From DASXTC01 sp036505635 (GTDB taxonomy: Bacteria; Acidobacteriota; Polarisedimenticolia; JACPZX01; DASXTC01), in NCBI GenBank assembly GCA_036505635.1, contig DASXTC010000032.1, positions 1 to 64,000 of the forward strand: DNA of 64,000 bases. Reading direction: 5' to 3'. The position numbers were made by a program, and so were the translations under genes. This document shows, one piece after another, positions 8,748 through 16,778 of the stretch; positions within the stretch are counted from its first letter, which is position 1, and each line of letters begins with the position of its first letter. The notes beneath the pieces were generated by a model. It made no database searches. It was given only the letters and a program-made list of their open reading frames with translations, and was not told the origin of the DNA.

Positions 8748-9471
8748 GGGCCACCTCCGCCACTTTGACATCCGCCGCCTTGGTGTGGTGCAACTTGGCC
8801 TCCGGTGTCTTGACCTCCGGCACCTTGAACAGGTGGTTCACGAGCTCGGAGGAAACCCGGTTCATCTCGACGTGGAAATTCTCTATCCTGCCCGTGAAGA
8901 GGTTGAAGGCGACGACGGCCGGGATCGCGACGAAGATGCCCAGGGCCGTCGCGACCAGGGCCTCGGCGATACCGCCCGAGACCGCCGCCATGCCGCCGGA
9001 CCCGGTGGCCGCGATGCCCCGGAACGCGTTGATGATTCCGACCACGGTGCCGAAAAGACCGATGAACGGGGCCGTGGAGCCGATCGTGGCCAGGAGCCCG
9101 AGACCCCGCCTCAACTGGATCAGCGTCTCGGACATGGAGTCCCTCAGCGCGTTCGTGACGCGCTCGAGCGAATGGGCCGGATCGCTGCCGCACTGGCGCG
9201 CGTCCTGGTACTCCAGGATGCCCGCCGAGGCGACCTGCGCCACGTAAGAGCTCGGATACTGCAGAGCGACATCGAGCGCCTCCTGGAGCTCATCCGCGCG
9301 GATAAGCTTCTGGAACAGAGGCTTGAACGTCTGCGACTGGCGCGAGGCCAGGCGGAAGCGGCGGTGTTTGTCCAGGATCGCCCCCACCGAATAGATGGAG
9401 AGCGCGGCAAGGAAGATCATCACCGCGAGACCGAAAAAGCCGACATTTCCAAGCAATTCCGTGAGGGTCAT
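8734..9471 (-). CDS. MotA/TolQ/ExbB-family proton channel protein
   Basis: 245 residues, typical ExbB/TolQ length. Three membrane segments: about 10-32 (GFFGLAVMIFLAALSIYSVG), about 130-152 (GLLATIGSTAPFIGLFGTVVGI) and about 170-195 (ALVATALGIFVAIPAVVAFN). The GLLATIGSTAPFIGLFGTV and AL.ATALG..VAIPAV motifs are the family signatures. It forms the channel around the ExbD dimer helices and turns proton flow into motion of TonB-like partners. The upstream spacing to the small secreted protein gene is 40 nt, and the downstream exbD overlaps it, so it is inside the operon. Confidence 0.95.
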   Translation of the reverse strand: MTLTELLGNVGFFGLAVMIFLAALSIYSVGAILDKHRRFRLASRQSQTFKPLFQKLIRADELQEALDVALQYPSSYVAQVASAGILEYQDARQCGSDPAHSLERVTNALRDSMSETLIQLRRGLGLLATIGSTAPFIGLFGTVVGIINAFRGIAATGSGGMAAVSGGIAEALVATALGIFVAIPAVVAFNLFTGRIENFHVEMNRVSSELVNHLFKVPEVKTPEAKLHHTKAADVKVAEVAHAAR

Positions 9472-9511
9472 GATTGCTCCTTGGAGGTGAGGTCGTTGGT
9501 GAGACGGCCGT

Positions 9512-9847
9512 TTACGGTTTCTTCTGCGATCTGATCTCGTAGTAGCTCAACGCCCGCATGAACACTTCCTTGTCCACGGGCCGCTTGGAGTCATCGAGAA
9601 TCGGCGAGATGCCGAGCGAGCCGCCGAGCTCGGAGCTCTTCCAGGGAACGATGACCAGCGACTTGGGCGCTTCCTGATTGCCCAGAATCGACATCCCCAG
9701 ATTCCCGCCTTCCTTGGTTTGTGCTTTGCGTTCCTTCTCTGTTTGTGCCTCGGTGGCGCCGGGAGCTCGTTTTGCCTCGGGCACGTCATCGGCAAGCGCG
9801 AAACCCGTCGCCAGGAGCAGCGCTATGAAGAGCAAGTTTCGGCTCAT
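9512..9847 (-). CDS. Small secreted protein of unknown function
   Basis: 111 residues beginning MSRNLLFIALLLATGFALA, a clean Sec signal peptide, so the mature part is about 92 residues. A charged Ala/Lys/Glu stretch (about 20-45) is followed by a short conserved-looking core (GMSILGNQEAPKSLVIVPWK) and a C-terminal KEVFMRALSYYEI. ATG 9847 overlaps the upstream TPR stop as ATGA, which fixes the start. I do not recognise a family. The position between TPR proteins and the ExbB motor suggests a periplasmic accessory of that machine; this is inference from context only. Confidence 0.8.
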   Translation of the reverse strand: MSRNLLFIALLLATGFALADDVPEAKRAPGATEAQTEKERKAQTKEGGNLGMSILGNQEAPKSLVIVPWKSSELGGSLGISPILDDSKRPVDKEVFMRALSYYEIRSQKKP

Positions 9848-10497
9848 GGGTTCTCCTTCTGGTTTTCCTTCTGACTTCCACGGTTGCGAAGGTCTGCAAT
9901 CCATTTGACGACCTCGGCGTCATCCGGAACGAGCCGGCTGTACGCCTCGTAGTGCTCCATCGCGCAGGCGCGATCTCCCATGTACAGGTCGCACAGAATG
10001 CCGAGGTTCCTATGGGCATAATGAAAGTCCGCGAACTGGGCCAGTGCCGCCTCATAACTGGCGCGCGCCTTCGCAAATTGCCCCTTGCGCCGCTGCACCA
10101 GACCGAGCTCGGTATGGGCAACGGGATGCTTCGGATTCAGCTCCAGAGCCTGCTGCAAGCTTGTCTCGGCGTGGTCCAGGTCGCCGATGCGCTCGTACGC
10201 GATTCCGAGATTGATGTGGCCCGCCGTCAAAGCGGGCTCCTTCTCGAGTACCTTGAGCAGCAACGCGATACCCTCCTCGTACCGCTCCTCCTCCAGCTTG
10301 CGCACCGCTGCCTCGTAGTCGGAGCGCACGTCGTCCCGGACGCGCACGCGTTGCGTCATCGTGAGCACGCCTGCAGCCTGCTCGACCTCGACGCGCGCGG
10401 CCCGCACATCCGCCGGCTTTTTCGTCTTCGACGCACCGTCGGCTGTCACGGCAAGGAACAGAGCCAGCCATAGCGTGCCGCGAAGCAGGGTCTTCAT
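9844..10497 (-). CDS. Periplasmic TPR protein
   Basis: 217 residues with a signal peptide (LLRGTLWLALFLAVTADGAS) and three to four tetratricopeptide repeats (about 70-185; e.g. AGHINLGIAYERIGDLDHAETSLQQALELNP and HTELGLVQRRKGQFAKARASYEAAL). A Lys/Glu/Asn-rich tail ends the chain. TPRs act as protein-binding scaffolds. Start and stop overlap both neighbours by 4 nt (ATGA), so expression is coupled to the large TPR lipoprotein upstream and the small secreted protein downstream. TPR proteins of this kind accompany AglRQS-like motors in myxobacteria. Confidence 0.88.
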   Translation of the reverse strand: MKTLLRGTLWLALFLAVTADGASKTKKPADVRAARVEVEQAAGVLTMTQRVRVRDDVRSDYEAAVRKLEEERYEEGIALLLKVLEKEPALTAGHINLGIAYERIGDLDHAETSLQQALELNPKHPVAHTELGLVQRRKGQFAKARASYEAALAQFADFHYAHRNLGILCDLYMGDRACAMEHYEAYSRLVPDDAEVVKWIADLRNRGSQKENQKENP

Positions 10498-13400
10498 GGC
10501 GCGTGGTCCGGGTTCGTCGCCTGGTTCGGCTCACCAGGTGGCGTCGTGGTGGAAGCCCGCGACACGGGCGATTGGTACACATAGGTGTCGATCGCGCTGA
10601 GGAACTCGCTGCTCACTTCGTGTTTCGCGTAGCGCGCCGGCATCAGCTCGAGGAGCTTGCTGAAGCTCTTCTCTGTCCACTCATTGGTGACGCCGGCCTG
10701 CCGCAATTCCATGTTCTTCTCGTAGAAGTCGATCGCTTTCTCCTCGAAGGGAAAGGCTTCATCCTCGAGGGCGATCTCGTACTCTTTCAGCTCTGCGGGT
10801 TGCAGGTCGGCCGGCCGTTCCGATTCCACCAGCGCGCGGCTGAAATCGAGATAGGTATCGGCCATGTAATATGTGGCGGCCGCCGTCACCTCGGCGATTT
10901 CGTACTCCACCAGCCGCCCCATGGCCTCGATCGCGGTGTCCATGCGTTGCTTCTTTTCCTGAAGGCTGGTCTCGAACGGCTGCACCAGCTTCACCGCCAC
11001 GGAATCCCGGTAGAGATCCTCCGCGAGGACCAGGGCCGAACGTGCCGCGAGCGCGCGGGTCCGGGGTGTTCTTTCGGGACCGGCCTCCGCCTCGATGCGT
11101 ACGATTTCCGTCAGATCCTGGTGATAGAGCGACTGGTCCTGCGCCGCCTTGTGTATCTCGGCGATCTTGAAGCGGGTCTCGACGGCCGCCTCGACCGGCC
11201 GGGGGAAGTCTTTGACGTAGCGGGTGTACGTCTCCAGCGCGCGTTCGGGGGCATTGGACTGCTGGTAGAGGTTGCCCGCGACCAGGAGCGCCTCGCCGCG
11301 CAATTCCGGATCCTCGGACTGGGATGCGAAACGGTCGTATTCGTCCGCGGCACGCGACAACTGGCCGCTCTCCCGGTAGGCGTGGGCGATCTGTCGGGTG
11401 GCCTCGAGCTGCAACGCGTGCTCGGGGTAGGCGCTGCGGAAAGCCTCGAGGACGCTTGCGGCCGCCGTCCAGTCCTTCAGCGCCGTCAGCGCGGCGCCGG
11501 CATCGTACTCGGCCGCCGCACGGATGGTTGAGGTGGGCGCTGCCGAGCGGATTCTCAGGAAGTGGTCGGCGGCCGCCCGATAGTCCTGAGCGTCCCTTGC
11601 GATCTCACCCTGCTTGTAGATCGAGGCGGCGAGGGTGTCGACGAGCGCGGCGCGCGACTCATCGCCCTCCGGCGTGGCCGCCAGCACCTGGGTGTAGGCG
11701 TGCTCGGCCCGCGGGTAATCGGCCAGCTCGAAGGAGCCGTGGGCAACCACGATCCACGCTGAGCGCCGGATGGCCGCGTCCGCGCCAGGATATGTGTCGA
11801 CGACGCGCTGGGCGGCCGTGATCGCGTGAGGGTAGTCCTTCATCTCGTACATGTCATCGGCGGCCGCTCCCAGGATCGCCGCGGCGTGCTCATGCTCCGG
11901 AAATGCATCGGCAAATTTGAGCGAGCTTGCAACCGTATCGCGCTTGACGGCCTCCCGCATCTCCTCGCCCGCGGCCTTCAGATGCTCGCGGTAGGCGAAG
12001 ACGGCGGCGTAGCCCGCGGCCGCCGACTGGGGGTGCGCCGGATATCCGTAGGCCGTGCGCTCGTACTGCTTGGCCGCTTCGCCGAAATCCTCGTGCTCGA
12101 AGAGAAGGTCCGCGAGCTGGTAGTTGATCGACGGCGACTCGGCATCCGTCGGGAAGGACTCGAGGTAGCCGCCGTACCATTGGATGGCCTCGCGATAGTT
12201 CGCAGCTTTCTCGTTCGCGTCCTGACTGCCCTGATACTCGGCGTGATAATGCGTCGCGAGATCCTTCAGATTCGTCTTCAGGTAGGCCAGCACCTCCGGT
12301 GACTCCTCGGGATTGAAGTGTCGCCAGTATTCGGCGTTCAGCCCGTACTTGGACGCGAACTCCCGCTTGGCCTCCAGCACGAGCTTGGGGAAACCTCCCT
12401 TGGAGAAGGTCTCCACGACGCGCATGCCGAAATGCGGCGCGGCACGGTGGAACGGATAGAGCGCTACGAAAGTCTTGTACGTCTTCGCCGCGTCGTCATA
12501 GCGCAGCTTGGCCAGGTAGTGCTCGCCAAGATTGGCGTAGACGCGGTCCTCGTAGGCGCGGTTCCCGAAGCTGGAGAAGTACTCCCGGACGGCGTCCGGC
12601 CCACCCAGGTTGCTGAAGCTGAAGCTGATGGTTCGATAGGTATCGGCGACGCGGCGTTCGTCGTCCTCCTCGTGGGTCTGATCGAAGTCGTAGCCGATCG
12701 ATACCTTGTAGTCGAGCAGCGCCATGTACCTGTGCAGGGCCTCCTCGTAGAGCTCCTGCTTGTAGAGCGTCCACCCGAGCTTGTAGAGAGCGAGCTCGTA
12801 GTACGAGGAGCTGGCGCCCAGGCCGATGATCGCCGAGTAGGCGCTCTCGGCCTGGCGAAACTCTCTGCGCGTGAAGAAGAACTCGCCGCGCCTGAACTGT
12901 ACTTCGTCGAAGTGCTCGGAATGCGGATTCGCCTGGATCAGGAGCTCCATGGTCTCGATGGCCTCTTCGGTGCGGCCGAGCTCGTCATACGCCCGCGCCT
13001 TCTGATAGAGGACCTTGTCGATGTGCTCGTAATTCGGGTATTCGGTGAGCAGCCGGTCATAGAGCGCGATCGCCTCGAGTGGGCCTGTCGCCCCCCCGCT
13101 GGCGCGCACCACGTCCGTGGGCAGGGGGGTGGCATCGCTCTCCGCCAGTTTTCCGCCCTCAGCGGTCGTGCGTCGCTCGAAATCCTCATCGGATTCACGC
13201 TGGCCGAGGCCGGTGACCGTTGCTGCCGGTTTGGGGGTGCCGTCTTTCGCGCCTGCGAGAGTCGGTGGTGGCTCCGGGGCGGCCATCTCCCGCGGCTTGC
13301 CGTCGCCCGCGCGGATGCCGAACTGCTTCTCGATTTCCAGGTCCGCGAGACGCCGCATCGCTTCCGGTGTCATCGGCGTCTCCGGCGTCGCCTCGAGGAA

Positions 13401-13574
13401 GCGCCGGTAGCCCTCCATGGCCTGGTCGAGGCCCTGCTCGACCTTCATCTCTTTCAGGTCCGGGCTCACCTGACGCAGCTCCGCCAGCGTCGCCGACGCC
13501 GCCTTGTCGCGATGCCCGGCGCAGCCGAGGAGGAGAGCCGGCGCGAGCACCAGAGCAATGGCGAGGCGACGCAT
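10494..13574 (-). CDS. Large TPR lipoprotein (envelope scaffold)
   Basis: 1026 residues. The signal sequence ends in a lipobox (ALLLGC-AG), so the mature protein should be lipid-anchored, probably to the outer membrane. The rest is mostly alpha-helical TPR-like repeats from about residue 160 to 950 (e.g. EAIALYDRLLTEYPNYEHIDKVLYQKA, EEAIETMELLIQANPHSEHFDEV, GEAAKQYERTAYGYP). Spacing and aromatic Tyr-Pro endings resemble YbgF/BamD-type tandem TPRs. The C-terminal ~60 residues (Pro/Thr-rich) look disordered. It overlaps the upstream gene by one base (TGATG) and the downstream gene by ATGA. Likely a large periplasmic scaffold linking the motor to outer-membrane parts; GltE/AgmU-like by analogy, not by demonstrated homology. 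Confidence 0.88.
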   Translation of the reverse strand: MRRLAIALVLAPALLLGCAGHRDKAASATLAELRQVSPDLKEMKVEQGLDQAMEGYRRFLEATPETPMTPEAMRRLADLEIEKQFGIRAGDGKPREMAAPEPPPTLAGAKDGTPKPAATVTGLGQRESDEDFERRTTAEGGKLAESDATPLPTDVVRASGGATGPLEAIALYDRLLTEYPNYEHIDKVLYQKARAYDELGRTEEAIETMELLIQANPHSEHFDEVQFRRGEFFFTRREFRQAESAYSAIIGLGASSSYYELALYKLGWTLYKQELYEEALHRYMALLDYKVSIGYDFDQTHEEDDERRVADTYRTISFSFSNLGGPDAVREYFSSFGNRAYEDRVYANLGEHYLAKLRYDDAAKTYKTFVALYPFHRAAPHFGMRVVETFSKGGFPKLVLEAKREFASKYGLNAEYWRHFNPEESPEVLAYLKTNLKDLATHYHAEYQGSQDANEKAANYREAIQWYGGYLESFPTDAESPSINYQLADLLFEHEDFGEAAKQYERTAYGYPAHPQSAAAGYAAVFAYREHLKAAGEEMREAVKRDTVASSLKFADAFPEHEHAAAILGAAADDMYEMKDYPHAITAAQRVVDTYPGADAAIRRSAWIVVAHGSFELADYPRAEHAYTQVLAATPEGDESRAALVDTLAASIYKQGEIARDAQDYRAAADHFLRIRSAAPTSTIRAAAEYDAGAALTALKDWTAAASVLEAFRSAYPEHALQLEATRQIAHAYRESGQLSRAADEYDRFASQSEDPELRGEALLVAGNLYQQSNAPERALETYTRYVKDFPRPVEAAVETRFKIAEIHKAAQDQSLYHQDLTEIVRIEAEAGPERTPRTRALAARSALVLAEDLYRDSVAVKLVQPFETSLQEKKQRMDTAIEAMGRLVEYEIAEVTAAATYYMADTYLDFSRALVESERPADLQPAELKEYEIALEDEAFPFEEKAIDFYEKNMELRQAGVTNEWTEKSFSKLLELMPARYAKHEVSSEFLSAIDTYVYQSPVSRASTTTPPGEPNQATNPDHAP

Positions 13575-15457
13575 CAGTGTCCCTCCACGCCGGACTGGGC
13601 TCGCACGGCACGGTCGTAGCTGTCGGCGACGGCGTAGCGCGCCTGGGTCTGCTGGGCCACGAGGCGTTCATGGCGGGCCTCGAGCTGGTCGATGGCGACG
13701 GTCTCGATGATGTGTCCCTGCCGGGCCATCAAGGTGTCGACGCGCTGCAGCGCATCGCCGACGCTCCCGCGGAGCCGTTCCATCTGGGCGGCATAGCCGA
13801 CATAGCTGTGCGTTGCAGCCTGCCTTGTCCTGACGAAGGAGTCGTACTGCCGGGTGAGCGTGTCGACATGCGTATTCAATTCCTTCAAGTGCGCATGGGC
13901 CGCGGTCAGGCGCTCGTGGTACTCGGTTTCCAGCCGCCACGTGATCGCGCCGCGCAGGCGGGCCAGCCGCTGCCGAAGCGCGAGCGATGCGGGGCTCTCG
14001 GAGTCGCCGAGCTGCTTTTCGATTTGCGCAATGCGCTCGCCGGCGATCAGCTCGTCAGCGGTCGCCAGATGATCGGGCCGCGGCGCGGTCAACATCGCCT
14101 GCAGGCGCTCGCCGAGGTGCCTGCGCTGCTCGAGGCGCAGGCGCATCCGCGAATCCAGCTCCCGGAACTGAGCGTCGACCTCCGGCAGCAGCGGGTCATA
14201 GTTCTCTCCGCGCAGGCGGATCATGTCGGTGAAGGCATCCAGACTGGCATTCCAGGCGATGAGCTTCGACCGCAGGTCCTCGAGGTCGAGGTAGTTGTGC
14301 AGTGCGGTCTGGAAGTCGTGGGATGCCATCAACTCCATCAGGTAGTAGGTTTCCGGCGCGTCGGGCAGGCTGCGCAGGCGGATGACCCAGGTCTCGTCCT
14401 GCCGGCTCTCCTCGCGGACCAGCGCATGGAGAAAACGCCCTTCCCTGATGCTGTCGACCGATGCGTCGACTCTCTGGATCTGGTCGCTGAGGAGCTTCAG
14501 AGCGCGCTCGTACATGAGCGCGGCGCGGCCGTGCAGGTTCAGGCTGGCGTATGCGTGCGGCACGGCGAGCATGGCTTCCTGGACGGCGACGTCCGTCGGC
14601 TCACGATCCACCAGGATGTTCCACGGAACGAGCGCACGGTCATACTGTCCGGCTGTGGCTTCGGCCCAGCCTGCCCGCAGAAGAGCCTGATTCGAGAACG
14701 GTCCCTCGAGGCGGATGCGATCCAGTGACTGTTTTGCTCCGTCGAAGCTGGCCGATTCGAACAGGATGGAGCCAAGAACCAGGTTGGACTTGTCGCGGAT
14801 GGCCAGACTGCCGGGATCGCCGGCCGGCATCTGCCCGGCCTTGCGCAACTGCTCGATCGCTTCCTGTGACCGGCCGTCCTGCAGCAGCGCGATGCCGAGG
14901 TTGTAGGCGACGAACCCGGCCAGGCTCGGATCGCTCCGCACCTGCTCGAGCACCTTGACGGCCTCGCCCGGCTTGCCTGTAGCCATGTCGATGTTGGCCC
15001 GCAGGAATTCGACGTCGTCCCTGATCTGCTCGGGCACGGCGCCCTGGATCCGCCCCAGCGCGTGCTGCGCATCCTCGAGCTGATCCTTCTGAAAGTGGAT
15101 GCGGGCGAGCCTGAAAGCGGCCTCATTCCTTACGGCCTCGTCGACGGCGCCTTCGAGCACCGCCTTGATGGCACGCCCGGCGCGGCGGTGCATGCGGTAG
15201 TTGAGCTCGAAGTCGCCCACACAGAACTCGGCGTCATTGATGTGATACTGGAGCGTGTCGAGCTCGGGCTGGTCGAGACCGTGGTACTGGGCGAGTTCGA
15301 TGTCGAGCCGTTCGAGCGCGTCGAAGTACTGCCCCTGGTAGACGTGGAAGAGCGCCTCTCCGAAATAGAGATCCCTCAGCTCGGAGCCCACGGCCGGAGG
15401 GGCCGCAAGTCCCAGTGACAGGGCGAGTCCGAGCAGCCGATGTCGCGCCCGCATCAT
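13574..15457 (-). CDS. Secreted TPR protein with C-terminal coiled coil
   Basis: 627 residues with a signal peptide (LLGLALSLGLAAPPAVG). TPR-like repeats fill about 25-330 (e.g. GEALFHVYQGQYFDALERLDIEL, AFRLARIHFQKDQLEDAQHALGRI, NLGIALLQDGRSQEAIEQLRKA). The second half (about 400-620) is highly charged helix with long heptad stretches (RMRLRLEQRRHLGERLQAML, ETEYHERLTAAHAHLKELN), so a coiled-coil rod is likely. The stop overlaps the next start by one base. The domain order, TPR then rod, suits a periplasm-spanning part of the envelope machine. No enzymatic motif is visible. Confidence 0.87.
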   Translation of the reverse strand: MMRARHRLLGLALSLGLAAPPAVGSELRDLYFGEALFHVYQGQYFDALERLDIELAQYHGLDQPELDTLQYHINDAEFCVGDFELNYRMHRRAGRAIKAVLEGAVDEAVRNEAAFRLARIHFQKDQLEDAQHALGRIQGAVPEQIRDDVEFLRANIDMATGKPGEAVKVLEQVRSDPSLAGFVAYNLGIALLQDGRSQEAIEQLRKAGQMPAGDPGSLAIRDKSNLVLGSILFESASFDGAKQSLDRIRLEGPFSNQALLRAGWAEATAGQYDRALVPWNILVDREPTDVAVQEAMLAVPHAYASLNLHGRAALMYERALKLLSDQIQRVDASVDSIREGRFLHALVREESRQDETWVIRLRSLPDAPETYYLMELMASHDFQTALHNYLDLEDLRSKLIAWNASLDAFTDMIRLRGENYDPLLPEVDAQFRELDSRMRLRLEQRRHLGERLQAMLTAPRPDHLATADELIAGERIAQIEKQLGDSESPASLALRQRLARLRGAITWRLETEYHERLTAAHAHLKELNTHVDTLTRQYDSFVRTRQAATHSYVGYAAQMERLRGSVGDALQRVDTLMARQGHIIETVAIDQLEARHERLVAQQTQARYAVADSYDRAVRAQSGVEGH

Positions 15458-15461
15458 CGAT

Positions 15462-16007
15462 TCACCATTCTCCCAGCGCGATCGGAGTGTTGCCGGAACC
15501 CGGTCCGGCCAGCGTGAGTGCCACCAGCTTGGGCTTCACCTCCTTGCGGAAACTGAAGTGCTCCGTTCGGCTGAAGTCCGCGCCGTCTTGCAGCTTGCCG
15601 TCGACGACGACCTCGAGCTGATGATCCCCGGTCGCCACGTTGCCGACGTAGATCCGCTGCACGCCGCCCTTGCGCAGGGCCTCCAGCTCTTTCGCGCTGT
15701 AGATGTAGTGGGTCACGAGCTGTCCGTCGATCTGGAGCCGCACGGCGTCGAGCCGCATCGAGTCCCCTTTGGCCAGCTCGACGAAGACCGCAACCTGTGT
15801 CCCCGACGGGTACAACAGTTTCTCTTCCAGCAGGCGCAGCTCCTCGGAGATCCGGAGCACGTCTGACTTGATCTCCTGGACCTCTTCGTCGAGGCCTCTC
15901 ATCTGTTGCTGTTGGTCCTTTTGTGGCGTCTTTTGCTCCGTCCGACCCGGGACACTGACCAGGCAGAGCACGAGGGCAATCGAGACGCGGCCGATTTTTA
16001 GTCGCAT
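15462..16007 (-). CDS. Secreted coiled-coil/beta protein, first gene of the envelope operon
   Basis: 181 residues from ATG 16007 (MRLKIGRVSIALVLCLVSVPG, signal peptide); upstream in-frame codons would add an unlikely N-terminal extension. A helical segment (about 33-65, LDEEVQEIKSDVLRISEELRLLEEKLL) is followed by a beta-rich domain (about 68-175) with VAVFVELAKGDSMRLDAVRLQIDGQLVTH and IYVGNVATGDHQLEVVVDGK, reminiscent of AraC-ligand-like or PEGA-type beta sandwiches. The family is not recognised with certainty. It is 4 nt upstream of the TPR gene, hence the operon leader. Confidence 0.82.
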   Translation of the reverse strand: MRLKIGRVSIALVLCLVSVPGRTEQKTPQKDQQQQMRGLDEEVQEIKSDVLRISEELRLLEEKLLYPSGTQVAVFVELAKGDSMRLDAVRLQIDGQLVTHYIYSAKELEALRKGGVQRIYVGNVATGDHQLEVVVDGKLQDGADFSRTEHFSFRKEVKPKLVALTLAGPGSGNTPIALGEW

Positions 16008-16778
16008 GTATTGACTCCAAGATGGCTGCCGCGCGACGTCACGCGGTGCGTGAGGCTCCCACCATTTCGGCGGCAAGTGCGTTCGTGATCCGGTTGCGCA
16101 GGCTCACGGCGTTCCTCGCTTCGCTCACTCAACGCTTAGGTTGGCGTTCAATGCGGGGAGTTACGATTGTGGTTGGCATGCCTCGCGTCAAGTTCTCACT
16201 GTCGGGTCCCACACGCGAAGTTGGATGCGACACGCAGAGTTGGGTGCGACCGACAGAGTCGGGCGCGGCGGGAGAAGCGGATGATTCACGAATGTCACGT
16301 TATGTCGCAGAAGCGTCGGATTCCGGGAGGCTCAGCGCTTGCTTGCTGTGCCTGAAGAATCCATGAACAGGGGCGGGATTGAATGGACGGACTTGCTGAA
16401 TCCGCATCGCGGAAATAGCCATCCGGGTTCAAGGGATCAGCGATCTTTCGCGGCCGGATCATATGCACTCGCGGACGGAGGAGATATGTGCGCGAGCACC
16501 GATCGAATCGTCAGCCTCCGTCCTCCGGCCGGCGAGCCTCCGCAAACCGTGCGGCCCGCCATCGTGCACGCCCCGCGCCCACAGACACGCGAGCCATGAC
16601 CGCTCGCGCGACCAGGGCTCATGAATGTTCATCCTCTCGCTCGAGGCTGGGAGCGTCTGGCTCCGCAGGTGAGCGAGATTTCGGGTCAAGATCAGCTGGT
16701 GGCCCGGACGGCATTCGAACCTACTGCCAGGAGTCGAGGGATGACCTCCAGATCCGCCGCGCCTCGCTCACGGATCCT
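16008..16778. other. 771-bp intergenic region between the two minus-strand operons
   Basis: No convincing gene. It must hold the promoter of the envelope operon (starts at 16007) and the end of the permease transcript (stops at 16779). It contains three 19-bp tandem repeats at 16212-16268 (listed separately) and an inverted-repeat-rich stretch around 16108-16150 (TCGCTTCGCTCACTC and AACGCTTAGG). Short ORFs such as 16022-16366 on the plus strand are Arg/Ser-rich and lack family features. No clear rho-independent terminator was seen for the permease operon. Confidence 0.6.
16212..16268. repeat. Three imperfect 19-bp direct repeats upstream of the envelope operon
   Basis: Units at 16212-16230 (CACGCGAAGTTGGATGCGA), 16231-16249 (CACGCAGAGTTGGGTGCGA) and 16250-16268 (CCGACAGAGTCGGGCGCGG) lie head to tail without spacers. 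The first two match at 16 of 19 positions; the third is more diverged. They begin about 205 bp upstream of the first envelope gene. Iterons of this size near two helical turns could be an operator for a regulator, but no regulator gene is nearby and the function is unknown. Confidence 0.55.

Noticed and set aside
16108..16150. attC/integron-like site (CTCAACGCTTAGGTTGG)
   Set aside because: The core lacks the G of GTTRRRY, arms do not pair well, and there is no cassette or integron integrase.
16022..16366. 114-codon ORF in the long intergenic region
   Set aside because: Composition is Arg/Ser-rich without domains or a ribosome site; it also covers the tandem repeats.
16697..16722. tRNA 3' end-like sequence (TTCGAA flanked by GGTGG)
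   Set aside because: T-stem strands do not pair (GTAGG versus GCCGT) and no upstream tRNA body exists.
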